A stretch of DNA of 25,476 bases from an uncultured Clostridia bacterium (GCA_947624365.1 CANQJY010000006.1:1-25476), one strand, 5' to 3'. Shown: positions 8,450 to 17,542, counted from the first letter of the stretch. The notes: generated by a model not told the origin, from the letters alone. Program-made: numbers and translations.

Positions 8450-9682
8450 TTATTCTCCCTTCTTTTTAAAGAAATCTATACAACGCCAAATTATAGAACT
8501 TCTCATATCTTGAATTTCCTTTTTTAATTTTGCTATTTGTTTTTCATTTTCGTTCAATAAATATCCTCTATTGTCAATTTCTCTTTGCTTTTCTGCCAAT
8601 TCTTTATCTTTTATTTGATAAAATTCTATCATTTGTTTTTTTAATGCTTCTTCCTGTTTCCTTTCAAAATGTTCGGCTAATCTTTTAGATACTAACATAG
8701 TTCTTGCATATTTTACATATTTTTCTCTAATTGCTTTTATATCTATATCTGGTGATGCTTCTACTTTTTGTAAAATTTCTTTTATTTTATCTTCAAAGCA
8801 GAAATTAGATAATGCATATTGCTTAATTGATTCTAATTGTTCAAGTATTTTTTCAAAGTTATCAATAATTTCTTGTACAATAGTATTACTATCCTTTTTA
8901 TCAAAGCTTCTTCCTGAAAAATTATATGTTCTATTTTGTTCTATGTTTTCCATAGTTAGATATCCACTACCACCGTGAATATCATAAATATATACAGGTA
9001 TTTTTAATGACATAGCATATTGTACAGTTTTACCAATTGTAATAATACAATCATATTTTTCTAATATAGTGTCTGTTACTAATACTCTGTTTCCTATGAA
9101 TCCATATATATCTACATTGTATCCTTTTTGGCGTAAATCTTCGATTGCTTCTATTTCTTCTTGTGGTATATGGTTTGAAACAACTGCGATATTATGCAAT
9201 TCTTTTACTTGTATATCTTTATTAAAATAAGATAAAAATGAATAATTTTCTAATAAATATACATTTTCTATTTGTTCTTTTTCTTTTAATTGTTTATATG
9301 TTTCTTGAGAATTTGCAAGTGAAAATGTTAATTCATTTGCATATATAGGTACACTTTCAAATGGTTCTACAGCAGATAGAGAACCTGTGATTATTTTTTT
9401 TGCTTTTAAGCCTTTTTCAAAAATTAGCCAATCTAATAAAAATGAATGATGTGACCAAACTAAGTCAAATTCAATATTTGAAAAATCAAAATCATTTTTT
9501 AGTAGATATATTATATGGTCAAAATTATCTTTTACAGTTTCATATAAAGGGTCACCTATTTCAATTACACCCATATAAACTTCATAACCGAGTTCTTTTA
9601 AATATTTTGCAATTGTTGCACTATGAATTTCAGAACCAGAAAATTGAACAATTTCAAAATTTGTTATTAATACTTTTTTCAT
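8450..9682 (-). CDS. GT-B-like glycosyltransferase with C-terminal coiled coil
   Basis: This 410-residue protein begins with a Rossmann-type strand (KKVLITNFEI) and a GSEIHSATIAKYLKELG helix typical of the N-terminal half of GT-B enzymes. The second half has YDCIITIGKTVQYAMSLKIP and YDIHGGSGYLT, which fit a nucleotide-sugar-binding region. Residues of about 345-400 are strongly charged and predicted to form a coiled coil, ending with SSIIWRCIDFFKKK, a tail seen on many surface-glycan glycosyltransferases. It lies four bases after the ABC ATPase stop, and its AAAGGG ribosome site overlaps that gene's end. Tight linkage to the exporter and the coiled coil make a role in finishing or measuring the chain possible, but this is inference. 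Exact GT family and sugar are unknown. Confidence 0.75.
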   Translation of the reverse strand: MKKVLITNFEIVQFSGSEIHSATIAKYLKELGYEVYMGVIEIGDPLYETVKDNFDHIIYLLKNDFDFSNIEFDLVWSHHSFLLDWLIFEKGLKAKKIITGSLSAVEPFESVPIYANELTFSLANSQETYKQLKEKEQIENVYLLENYSFLSYFNKDIQVKELHNIAVVSNHIPQEEIEAIEDLRQKGYNVDIYGFIGNRVLVTDTILEKYDCIITIGKTVQYAMSLKIPVYIYDIHGGSGYLTMENIEQNRTYNFSGRSFDKKDSNTIVQEIIDNFEKILEQLESIKQYALSNFCFEDKIKEILQKVEASPDIDIKAIREKYVKYARTMLVSKRLAEHFERKQEEALKKQMIEFYQIKDKELAEKQREIDNRGYLLNENEKQIAKLKKEIQDMRSSIIWRCIDFFKKKGE

Positions 9683-9686
9683 AATA

Positions 9687-10898
9687 TCACCCTTTAACTA
9701 TTTCATAATCACAGCTACTCATTCCTTCTGAATGAAGTGCTCCAAAACTGTTTCTAGGTACTTTTACTTTAAAACTTGCAGCATAATCTAATTTGTCATA
9801 GCTAAATAATATTTTTTCGTCACATATTGATACAGTTATATAATAAGTTCCTTCTGCAAAATGATTGTTTTTTAATTTAAATATAATTTGTTTTTCATCT
9901 TTACTTATATATTGGTCTATTCTGATTGAATTTATTACATTAACCATTTCGCCTTTTGTATCTGTAATAATAATACCTGCACCATATTGGTCAATTTGTT
10001 TTAAATTATCTACAGAAATAGTAATTGAAATATCTTCAAAAAGATTATATTCTTGTTTATCTGTTTCTACTTTTAATATTTTAATAGATTTATCTTCTTC
10101 TTTTTTCTTCTTTTTTTGTTGTTCCATTATTTGTATTTTTTCTTGTACTTCTCTTTCTCTAGGGTTATCAATCATATATTTTTTATATTCTTCTGTAACA
10201 AAGCTTGTTTTTCCATCTAATACAATTTGTCCATCTCTCATCCAAATAGCTCTACTGCAAAAATTTCTAATTGCGGGTAAAGAGTGAGAAACAAATAAAA
10301 TAGTTGTACCATTGTTTCGAATTTCTTTCATCCTTGTAATAGATTTTTCTTGGAATGCCATATCTCCAACTGATAAAACCTCATCTACAATTAATACTTC
10401 TGGTTCTACATTTATTGCACATGCAAAAGCCAATCTAGCAAACATTCCTGAAGAGTAAGTTTTTACAGGTTGATATAGATGTTCTCCAATATCTGCAAAA
10501 TCTATGATATTTTTTTCTTTTGCCTTAATTTCTTCATTTGTTAATCCCATAACTTGTCCATGTTGATATATATTTTCATAACCTGTTAATTCTGAGTTAA
10601 AAGCTGCTCCTAGTTCTAGTAATGAACTAATCTTTCCTTTTACTTCGATTTCTCCACTAGTTGGTGCAACAACTCCTGTAACCATTTTTAATAAAGTTGA
10701 TTTTCCAGCTCCATTTCTTCCCAAAATTCCTAAAATTTCTCCTTTTTTTACTTCTAAGGATAAATCATTTACAGCTCTAAATGCATGGTGACGGTTCAGC
10801 TTAGGAAAAATGATTTCTAATAAACGATCCTTTTTTCTATCATACATTTTATATTCTTTTACTAAATTTTTAATTTCAATTGCATTTTCTTCTTTCAC
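9687..10898 (-). CDS. wzt: ABC transporter ATPase for polysaccharide export, Wzt type with C-terminal domain
   Basis: This 403-residue cytoplasmic ATPase pairs with the permease encoded just upstream. Walker A GRNGAGKS is at 60-67, the signature YSSGM at 148-152, Walker B VLIVDE at 168-173 and the switch His at 205. The nucleotide-binding domain ends near 240. A charged linker with a run of lysines (about 250-270) leads to a 130-residue beta-rich extension (about 271-400). In Wzt proteins such a domain binds the modified end of the finished polymer and licenses its export. The start is GTG at 10898 with AAAGGA 11 bases upstream; it is in the same frame as the permease, whose TAG stop lies seven codons earlier. 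TagH-type teichoic acid exporters are the main alternative, but the extension favours a Wzt-like system. Confidence 0.92.
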   Translation of the reverse strand: MKEENAIEIKNLVKEYKMYDRKKDRLLEIIFPKLNRHHAFRAVNDLSLEVKKGEILGILGRNGAGKSTLLKMVTGVVAPTSGEIEVKGKISSLLELGAAFNSELTGYENIYQHGQVMGLTNEEIKAKEKNIIDFADIGEHLYQPVKTYSSGMFARLAFACAINVEPEVLIVDEVLSVGDMAFQEKSITRMKEIRNNGTTILFVSHSLPAIRNFCSRAIWMRDGQIVLDGKTSFVTEEYKKYMIDNPREREVQEKIQIMEQQKKKKKEEDKSIKILKVETDKQEYNLFEDISITISVDNLKQIDQYGAGIIITDTKGEMVNVINSIRIDQYISKDEKQIIFKLKNNHFAEGTYYITVSICDEKILFSYDKLDYAASFKVKVPRNSFGALHSEGMSSCDYEIVKG

Positions 10899-10919
10899 AA
10901 TAATTACATTCCTTTCAAA

Positions 10920-11708
10920 CTATAAAACATCTGCAAAATCTTTTTTAGTTCTTTTAAATACTTTATTACCCCAAATGAATAAGAGTATAGTAATTACCCA
11001 AAATACTGCTGTATATATTCCATATCCTTCTGTTACAATATTGCCAGATATAAATGCTTCTCTTATACCTGTTATTAAATATGTAAAAGGCATGCATTTC
11101 ACTATTTTTAATAAAATTCCTCCACCTAACATATCTAAATTCCATATAATTGGTGTAAACCAAAATACTAGTTGCATAATAATTGAAAGTAATTCAGCAA
11201 AATCTGGAACAACTGTGCATATTGCAGAAGTTAATCTTGTTAATGCAATAATAAATGCATATGCGGCAATAATAAAATATAGTAGCATCAATATATTTGG
11301 TAAATATCCAAAGAATAAACATACAATAATTGAAATTACTATTAAAAATAGCCCAACAACTGCACAAGAAACAATTGTAATCATTGGAATGATATCAATT
11401 GGAAATACTACTTTTTTTACTAAATATCCATATAATCTAATAGAACTACTTGTTTTTAAAATTGTGTCATTTAATGTTAACCACATAGCCATTGCTGGAA
11501 TATACCATACAACAAATGGATCATTTCCTGCTGCTCCTGTTTTTAATATATATTGGAAAACAATAACATATGTTAACATGAAAATAAATGGTTGTAAAAA
11601 TCCCCATATACTTCCTAAACTTGTACTAGCAAATCGATTTCTAAAATCATTTTTTCCTAGTTGTATTATTAATTTTTTGTTTTCCATTAATGTTTTAAAA
11701 AAGCTCAC
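10920..11708 (-). CDS. wzm: ABC-2 type polysaccharide export permease (Wzm/TagG family)
   Basis: This 262-residue inner-membrane protein has six predicted helices. The family N-terminal pattern is clear: an amphipathic segment ending in LIIQLGKNDFRNRFASTSLG, then SIWGFLQPFIFM. An FTPIIW motif is in the later helices and a short basic tail follows. With the ATPase it should export a lipid-linked polysaccharide across the membrane. The start is GTG at 11708 with TAGGA before it; a later in-frame ATG (MENKK) is possible but would lose the conserved leading helix. A consensus-like promoter is 25 bases upstream of the start. It stops with TAG, one of four intact-end TAG stops in this window, showing that TAG is an ordinary stop here. 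Confidence 0.93.
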   Translation of the reverse strand: MSFFKTLMENKKLIIQLGKNDFRNRFASTSLGSIWGFLQPFIFMLTYVIVFQYILKTGAAGNDPFVVWYIPAMAMWLTLNDTILKTSSSIRLYGYLVKKVVFPIDIIPMITIVSCAVVGLFLIVISIIVCLFFGYLPNILMLLYFIIAAYAFIIALTRLTSAICTVVPDFAELLSIIMQLVFWFTPIIWNLDMLGGGILLKIVKCMPFTYLITGIREAFISGNIVTEGYGIYTAVFWVITILLFIWGNKVFKRTKKDFADVL

Positions 11709-11732
11709 TGTTATTCCTACCCTTCCTTAATT

Positions 11733-11762
11733 ATTGTAACTGATAAATTATATATTTGTCAA
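11733..11762 (-). promoter_or_regulatory. wzm: Promoter before the ABC exporter genes
   Basis: On the minus strand a perfect -35 TTGACA (11757-11762) and a -10 TACAAT (11733-11738) are separated by 18 bases. They lie in the 69-base gap upstream of the permease. The -35 overlaps a small palindrome, ATTTGT-AATTG-ACAAAT, which could be an operator. This would allow the exporter and the genes after it to be transcribed separately from the upstream part of the locus. Confidence 0.65.
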
Positions 11763-11777
11763 TTACAAATAATGGCA

Positions 11778-12464
11778 CTATTCTACAATAGATTTTATTA
11801 TTTCTTCTTGTGAAATCAATCCATTTTCATTTGAAGTTAATACATATATTTTTTGATTTCCGCTTTCATAATATTCATATACTTGATATGGATCCATTTT
11901 TTCAAATGGATATTCAACTACTTCACCAGAAATTTCATCAAGAATATAACATGTACCTGTCATTGTAATAATATACATTTTATCTCCTGTTAAAATAGTC
12001 TCTAATTTTTCATCAATTTCATTAGAATTACTGTTTTTTTCATATTCAAGATATCCTTCTTCATTAATAATGTAACTGTTTTTTGTTGTTTGTTCTAAAA
12101 GAGTTTGAAATTTTTCTCTGGAATTCGGCTCAATCCAAATTCCAGTTTTATCAATAAAAGTAGATCCTTTTTCTGTTATTACTTTTAAATCATCTTCTGG
12201 TTGTTCATTCTCTAAAATTCCTGTTAATACAGTAGAAAATTGTATGTCTGGTTTAACTGTTATAAATTGCCTTCCATCATACTCTGTTTCTATATCATAA
12301 ATAGAGTCATCTCCAGTAGCTCCTACACTTGATTTTAATTCATCAATTATTTCTGGACTTTTGCCTGTTTTATCTGTAATTATTTTAGAAATTACAATAC
12401 CAACAAGTATAATGGCTAAAAGTACAAGAACAACGTATTCTTTATATTTAACAATTAGTTTCAT
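11778..12464 (-). CDS. Unknown membrane-anchored extracytoplasmic protein
   Basis: I do not recognise this 228-residue protein. One hydrophobic helix near the N-terminus (about 11-27, VVLVLLAIILVGIVISK) is preceded by basic residues, so the rest should lie outside the membrane. The helix has no lipobox or clear cleavage site and probably acts as an anchor. The remainder is acidic, without cysteine-rich, catalytic or repeat motifs I know; it mixes short beta-type segments such as MYIITMTGTCYILDE with charged loops. AAAGGAG precedes the ATG. It sits 11 bases after the M14 gene and before the exporter promoter, so it is probably co-expressed with the M14 hydrolase. A role in wall glycan attachment or hydrolase control is only a guess from context. 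Confidence 0.85.
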   Translation of the reverse strand: MKLIVKYKEYVVLVLLAIILVGIVISKIITDKTGKSPEIIDELKSSVGATGDDSIYDIETEYDGRQFITVKPDIQFSTVLTGILENEQPEDDLKVITEKGSTFIDKTGIWIEPNSREKFQTLLEQTTKNSYIINEEGYLEYEKNSNSNEIDEKLETILTGDKMYIITMTGTCYILDEISGEVVEYPFEKMDPYQVYEYYESGNQKIYVLTSNENGLISQEEIIKSIVE

Positions 12465-12475
12465 TTTTTCTCCTT

Positions 12476-14704
12476 TCAGCTATTTCTAAGCATATTTAAA
12501 GTAGCTTGTAAATATTTTCCTGAGAAATTATTATTAATTACTTGGCTGTGATTTGAAACTGAAGGTAATTCAATCAAAACACTTCTTGTATTTGGTAACG
12601 TACGTGCCCAATTTACCATATAACCACTACCATATGTTGAAATATGTGTTTTTTGTCCGAATTGATTACGATAAAATTCACCTAACTGGTTGTTTCCAAT
12701 AGTTTCATTTAACCAACCATGTAAATCAACAACGATAGTTTTTCCAGTTGCTGATCTTCTATTTACCATTAAATCACGTAAATATCTTGCTTCATATGCT
12801 TGGAATGGCTCAGTTCCAGTATATTCTCTATCAGAAGTTCTTTTTGTAAAGCTAACTGACCAACATCTATTCATGTCAACACCTTTATTTCCTGGTGCAG
12901 CACTATATATTGTGGTTCTTCCTGGTCCATTATTGGTCCAACCATAATATTGCCCGTCTGTATTAGCACATGGAATAACATAAATAGTCCATTTATTTAA
13001 AATATCTTGGTAATTCATTTGATTTTGATGTAATTCATTAATAAATTGGTTTGCAATATAGGTAAGTTCTTGTCCGTCTTTAGCCCAGATATCTTCAAAT
13101 CCATGAACAGAAAATACCGCAAACATAACATCATTACCATCACCAATACGATAATATTTTAAGTCATCTCCCCAATTTGAGTGTTGTACTCTTAATCCAC
13201 TCTTGCCATATACATCTTCTTCATAGGTGAATTGATTTATTTTTACCTTTATTTCTGTCATTTCTATAACTTCAGCATCTGTGTTTGAATATACTTCTAT
13301 TTTTAAAGGGTATTCACCTGGTTGAAATTGAGATACATTAATTTTTGCATCAAAACCTGCTAAAGGATTTTGTTCTGCTGTTCCATATCCTTTTACTGTA
13401 CTTGTAACATCTCCTCTATTATATAATTTAACTTGATCTGTAATATTTTTATTATTTAAATAAAATCTTATTTGCTTATTACCTTCTTGAGACATTACCC
13501 AACCATGTATATCTATTGTGTTACGATAATTTTTATTTATTATTGGATAATCTATATAAATTTGAGTTTTATACTTTTCAATATAAAAAGTTCTTTTTTG
13601 TTGTTGCATAACTTCATTTGTATCAGTATCAACCACTTCTATAATTAATTCATGCTTGCCTTTTTGAAAATTAGTTATATCAACACTTCCATTATAACCT
13701 GCTAAAGGATTTTGTTCTGCTGTACCATAACCTTTTACTGCTGATATAACATCACCTCTATAATATCTTTCAATATTATTTGATACGTCTGTATTATAAT
13801 TATCAATATATACTTTTACTTCCTTATTAGGCTGAGTAGACATTACCCATCCATGAACATATAAGCTTGCTTGTGTGTTTTCGTTTTCAAGTGGATAGTC
13901 TATATATAAAGAAGTTTTATGCTTTTCAACATTAAATGTTCTAGTTTCTTGTGCCATTGTTTCTTCTGTTGTTGGATTAATAACTTTTACTGTAATTGTA
14001 TGTTTTCCATCTTTTATTGAATTTCCTAATTGTACATTCCCTTTATAACCAGCTAGTGGATTTTGTTCTGCTGTACCATAGCCTTTTATTGCTGATATAA
14101 CATCACCTCTATAATATCTTTTAATATCTGATGTTGCTTCTGTTTGGCTATTATCAATATATACTTTTACATCTTTATCTTTTAATTCAGACATTACCCA
14201 TCCATGTACATATAAAGTAGTATTGCAAGTTTCATTTACTTGTGGATAATCAATATATAAAGAAGTTTTATATTTTTTTACAATAAAGTTTTGTTTTTCT
14301 ACAGAAAGAATATTTCCAGTTTGGTTGTCAAACGCTTTTACAATTAATGTATGTGTTCCATCATTAATATTACTTATATCAACAGTTCCTTTAAAACCTG
14401 CTAAAGGATTTTGTTCTGCTGTACCATAGCCTTTTACTGATGATGTAACATCTCCTCTGTTATATCTAGAAACACTTTCTGTTACTTCTGTTTGATCATT
14501 ATCAATAAAAATTTTTAATGATTTATCAGATATTTCTGACATAAACCATCCATGTACATATAATTGATTATTAACTGTTTGATTTTGTGTTGGATAATCA
14601 ATATAAATTTTTGCTGTATTTGTTACAGCATTTATGTTAGTTGAAAATAATCCTATTATAAATAACATTATTACTAATATAATGAATACTAAATGTTTGC
14701 GCAT
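12476..14704 (-). CDS. Secreted M14 zinc peptidase with four Ig-like repeats
   Basis: This 742-residue exported protein has a signal peptide (about 1-26, cut near NINA), four repeats (about 33-490) and a C-terminal M14 domain (about 495-742). Visible M14 residues are the zinc ligands His534 and Glu537 in SVHGFED, His662 in VVDLHGW, the PCANTDG loop, Asn612-Arg613 in GVDMNRCW that would hold the substrate carboxylate, and catalytic Glu712 in IELPS. The site appears complete. Bacterial secreted M14 enzymes often cut peptidoglycan stem peptides, which is the best guess here. The repeats belong to the same family as those of the GH25 protein (GWVMS, RxxRGDVxSxxKGYGT, QNPLAG). AAGGGAGG precedes the ATG. 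The preceding 65-base gap shows no convincing promoter. Confidence 0.92.
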   Translation of the reverse strand: MRKHLVFIILVIMLFIIGLFSTNINAVTNTAKIYIDYPTQNQTVNNQLYVHGWFMSEISDKSLKIFIDNDQTEVTESVSRYNRGDVTSSVKGYGTAEQNPLAGFKGTVDISNINDGTHTLIVKAFDNQTGNILSVEKQNFIVKKYKTSLYIDYPQVNETCNTTLYVHGWVMSELKDKDVKVYIDNSQTEATSDIKRYYRGDVISAIKGYGTAEQNPLAGYKGNVQLGNSIKDGKHTITVKVINPTTEETMAQETRTFNVEKHKTSLYIDYPLENENTQASLYVHGWVMSTQPNKEVKVYIDNYNTDVSNNIERYYRGDVISAVKGYGTAEQNPLAGYNGSVDITNFQKGKHELIIEVVDTDTNEVMQQQKRTFYIEKYKTQIYIDYPIINKNYRNTIDIHGWVMSQEGNKQIRFYLNNKNITDQVKLYNRGDVTSTVKGYGTAEQNPLAGFDAKINVSQFQPGEYPLKIEVYSNTDAEVIEMTEIKVKINQFTYEEDVYGKSGLRVQHSNWGDDLKYYRIGDGNDVMFAVFSVHGFEDIWAKDGQELTYIANQFINELHQNQMNYQDILNKWTIYVIPCANTDGQYYGWTNNGPGRTTIYSAAPGNKGVDMNRCWSVSFTKRTSDREYTGTEPFQAYEARYLRDLMVNRRSATGKTIVVDLHGWLNETIGNNQLGEFYRNQFGQKTHISTYGSGYMVNWARTLPNTRSVLIELPSVSNHSQVINNNFSGKYLQATLNMLRNS
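13235..14608 (-). repeat. Four tandem coding repeats in the M14 gene
   Basis: The units are about 114-116 codons long. Each has a YIDYP strand, YVHGWVMS, a YID strand, RGDV followed by SxxKGYGTAEQNPLAG, and a closing DGxHTL-like turn. The last unit ends in PGEYPL instead. They match the GH25 repeats in order and spacing of motifs but have their own signature (HGW and AEQNPLAG instead of DGW or NGW and ENPEPG). The two arrays have therefore diverged after an older common origin. Confidence 0.88.
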
Positions 14705-14769
14705 TTTATTTTCCTCCCTTTATTTGATACTGCTCTGTGTCTAACGAAAAATTACAATTGAAAAATGGG

Positions 14770-16533
14770 TCACCTAATCCGTAATTGTTTTTTCCATTTT
14801 TGTTGGAAATATTTTGTTTCTATTTTGAATCTTTCTATTTTTTCAGATGTTATTTCATATCCTCTAGATTTTGATTCAAAATGATTTAATTCAATATATG
14901 GGTCCCATACAATCCAATATCCTTTTTCACGAATTTTAAGGCAAAAATCAATATCATTAAAAGCAACTGCTAACTCTTTATCCATACCATTTACTTCTTC
15001 ATATATAGATTTTTTAGTAAATAGACATGCACCTGTTACAGCACTAAAATTTTGAACATATCCTTGCCTTCCAAAATATGCCTTTTTCTTCTTTGGTAAG
15101 TTCTTTAATATATGTCCAGCTGTGCCTTGGATACCAATTATAATCCCTGCATGTTGTATAGTATTATCTGGGTAATATAGTTTTGCTCCAACGGCGCCTA
15201 CATCTTTTCTTTGTGCATATCCAATAAAGTGTTCTAACCAATTTGGTGTTAAGAGTTCAGTATCATTATTTAGCTGTAATATATATGTTCCATCTGCATG
15301 TGAAACACCATAATTAATAATTTCTGAATAATTGAACTCTTTTTCTGGATATGTAATTACTTTTATATTTTTTTGCTTTTGTATTTCTTCATAAAATTCA
15401 AAAGTTCTTTTTTCTACACTATTATTTTCAATTACTATGATTTCATAATTTATATATGTCGTCTGTTTTATAATTGATTGTATACATTGGTTTAAGTCTT
15501 TTATATGGTCTTTATTTGGAATTAAAATTGATACTTTAGGATTTCCTATTACCTGATACGTAATTTTATATGTTCCTAACAATTCTCCATGTTCTACAAT
15601 GCCTTTTATTCCAATTCTTTGTAAATGACTTTCTAAAGCTTTTTTCCCTGCTTCATATGCATATGGTTTTGCGTTTCCTGTTGAAGCTGAAGCTGTAGAG
15701 CCTACATGAACTCTCCAATGATATAAAACCTTAGGAATATGTGCAATATTATTTGTTGTTTCTGCAATTCTCAAAAACAAATCATAATCTTGTGCTCCAT
15801 CAAACCCTTGTCTAAAGCCTGCTAATTTTTTTAATAAATCTGCTTTTATAACAGAAAAATGACAAATATAGTTTACAGAGCGTAAAGTGTCTATTGCAAA
15901 ATCTGGCTTAAAATGCGGGTCAAATCTTTCTTCAGAATCTTCTGATATTTTATCTTCATCTGAATAAATAAATTCAACTTCTGGATATTCATTTATTTTG
16001 CAAACTACTTCATATAAAGCAAAATCTGATAGTAAATCATCATGGTCTAATAATGCAATATATTCTCCTGTTGCTAATTCAATTGCTTTATTGGAATTTC
16101 CTGCTATTCCTAAATTATTCCCTAAAAATTGGTATTGTATTCTGCTATCTTGTTTTGATATTTCCTCTATTTTAGCATTTTTTTCAGTGCTACCATCTAC
16201 TAGGCATAATTCCCAATTAGAATATGTTTGGTTAAGCATATGTTGTACTAGTTCTTTAAAATGATTTTCATTTGTATTATATAATGGAACAATTACACTA
16301 ATTTTAGGCATAATTAAAAACTTTCTATTTTTTTGTTCTTCCAATTGTTCTATAGTTGGTTCATTTTCCATTATCCATTTTTTATATGCTTGTCTATTAT
16401 TGTTATGGCTTTTTGTATCATAAGAACTTATTTTTGATATAGTATCTCTAATTCCATTTTGTTTTAGATTAACAAGAAATTTCCTCATTATACTTCCTTT
16501 TGGAAATATAATATCTTTTAGTTTTTTACGCAC
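14770..16533 (-). CDS. Two-domain glycosyltransferase (tandem GT2)
   Basis: This 587-residue cytoplasmic enzyme has two GT-A domains. Domain 1 (about 77-300) has ISVIVPLYNTN, LVDGSTEKN and LLDHDDLL. Domain 2 (about 340-587) has VSILIPNKDH, VIENNS, LQLNNDTELL and FNDIDFCLKIREKG. This arrangement is typical of enzymes in rhamnose-rich glycan clusters. The chosen start is GTG at 16533, overlapping the previous gene by eight bases. It keeps an N-terminal FPKGS segment common in relatives. The ATG at 16488 has a better ribosome site (AAAAGGAAG) and remains possible, which would shorten the protein by 15 residues. Linkage and donors are unknown. Confidence 0.87.
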   Translation of the reverse strand: MRKKLKDIIFPKGSIMRKFLVNLKQNGIRDTISKISSYDTKSHNNNRQAYKKWIMENEPTIEQLEEQKNRKFLIMPKISVIVPLYNTNENHFKELVQHMLNQTYSNWELCLVDGSTEKNAKIEEISKQDSRIQYQFLGNNLGIAGNSNKAIELATGEYIALLDHDDLLSDFALYEVVCKINEYPEVEFIYSDEDKISEDSEERFDPHFKPDFAIDTLRSVNYICHFSVIKADLLKKLAGFRQGFDGAQDYDLFLRIAETTNNIAHIPKVLYHWRVHVGSTASASTGNAKPYAYEAGKKALESHLQRIGIKGIVEHGELLGTYKITYQVIGNPKVSILIPNKDHIKDLNQCIQSIIKQTTYINYEIIVIENNSVEKRTFEFYEEIQKQKNIKVITYPEKEFNYSEIINYGVSHADGTYILQLNNDTELLTPNWLEHFIGYAQRKDVGAVGAKLYYPDNTIQHAGIIIGIQGTAGHILKNLPKKKKAYFGRQGYVQNFSAVTGACLFTKKSIYEEVNGMDKELAVAFNDIDFCLKIREKGYWIVWDPYIELNHFESKSRGYEITSEKIERFKIETKYFQQKWKKQLRIR

Positions 16534-17527
16534 TCTTAGAAATACACCCCTTTTCCTTAAACCATCTTCTTATATTAAATAAAATTAAACCTAGCAATGG
16601 CATATTTAAAATAATAAAATTCAAAAAGAAATAGCTTGGAGTTTCATATCTATATAATTTGTAAAATATATACCAACCTCTAAAAGATATTTTTTTTGGT
16701 CTTATTCTATCAAAATATGCTTTTGCTTTTTTGTTTAAATGTTGCAAATTTTCTGGAAATTGTTCCTGATGTGATACATATACAGAAAATAATTCTTGCT
16801 TTACAGATATAAATACATTCCTAATTTCTGAAAAGCTTTTTGCTTGATAGGATTGTCTACTAGCTCCTATTTGATTATTTCCATGTTGTCTATATAAAAC
16901 AGTTGGTTCATCCAAATAAGCAATTTTTCCATGCAAAGAAGTAACAAGACCTATCCATGAATCATGTATTAAATATTTAGTATTTTCAGGTAGTGGCAAA
17001 ATTTTTGATAATCCTTGCCTCTTAGCTAAAATGGTACATCCTGTTATATTATTATACAAATATTCAAATTGATTTGTTACAAGTGTTTTTTCTATTTTAT
17101 GAATTTTGTCCATTTTCCTATTAAATGATTTGGCAATAGTTTGTCCATTTTCATCTATTATTTCTAAATCTGTAAATACTAAATCTGCTTTCTCTTGCTT
17201 AAGCTTTTGATAACTTTTTTCAATTTTTTCTGGTAACCATATATCGTCTTGGTCACACAACATATATAAATCATGTTCGACATGTTCTAGTAAAAATTCA
17301 AAATTTTTCATATATCCTATATTATGTTCTTGATAATATATTTTAATTTGTGGATGATTTTGATACGTGCCTAATATAGCTCTTGTTTGGTCACTTGAGC
17401 CATCATCTGAAATGATAAGTTGTATGTTTGAGTATGTTTGGTTTAATATACTATCAATCTGTTCTCTTAGATATTTTTCTCCTTGATATGTTGCAAGTAA
17501 AATATCTATAGTTTCTTGCTCACCCAC
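16526..17527 (-). CDS. GT2 glycosyltransferase, rhamnosyltransferase-like
   Basis: This 333-residue protein has a single GT-A domain (about 7-230) with DILLATYQGEKYL, ISDDGSSDQT and YMLCDQDDIW. The DQDD-W motif is common in rhamnosyltransferase-like GT2 enzymes of polysaccharide loci. Near the C-terminus (about 280-315) a hydrophobic, aromatic stretch could bind the membrane surface where the lipid-linked acceptor lies. The start is GTG at 17527 with GGAGG seven bases upstream. It overlaps the next gene by eight bases, so the two are translationally coupled. The presence of rfbA and rfbD makes dTDP-L-rhamnose a reasonable but unproven donor. Confidence 0.87.
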   Translation of the reverse strand: MGEQETIDILLATYQGEKYLREQIDSILNQTYSNIQLIISDDGSSDQTRAILGTYQNHPQIKIYYQEHNIGYMKNFEFLLEHVEHDLYMLCDQDDIWLPEKIEKSYQKLKQEKADLVFTDLEIIDENGQTIAKSFNRKMDKIHKIEKTLVTNQFEYLYNNITGCTILAKRQGLSKILPLPENTKYLIHDSWIGLVTSLHGKIAYLDEPTVLYRQHGNNQIGASRQSYQAKSFSEIRNVFISVKQELFSVYVSHQEQFPENLQHLNKKAKAYFDRIRPKKISFRGWYIFYKLYRYETPSYFFLNFIILNMPLLGLILFNIRRWFKEKGCISKSA

Positions 17528-17542
17528 TATCTTTCCTCCATT

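Noticed and set aside
10810..11730. 306-codon open frame on the plus strand
   Set aside because: It is antisense to the well-supported ABC permease, is not preceded by a good ribosome site, and its composition (Ile, Thr, Asn rich) fits a shadow of a hydrophobic gene in AT-rich DNA.
14705..14769. Promoter or terminator before the M14 gene
   Set aside because: No -10/-35 pair with acceptable spacing and no stable hairpin with a T-tract were seen; only the ribosome site is clear.
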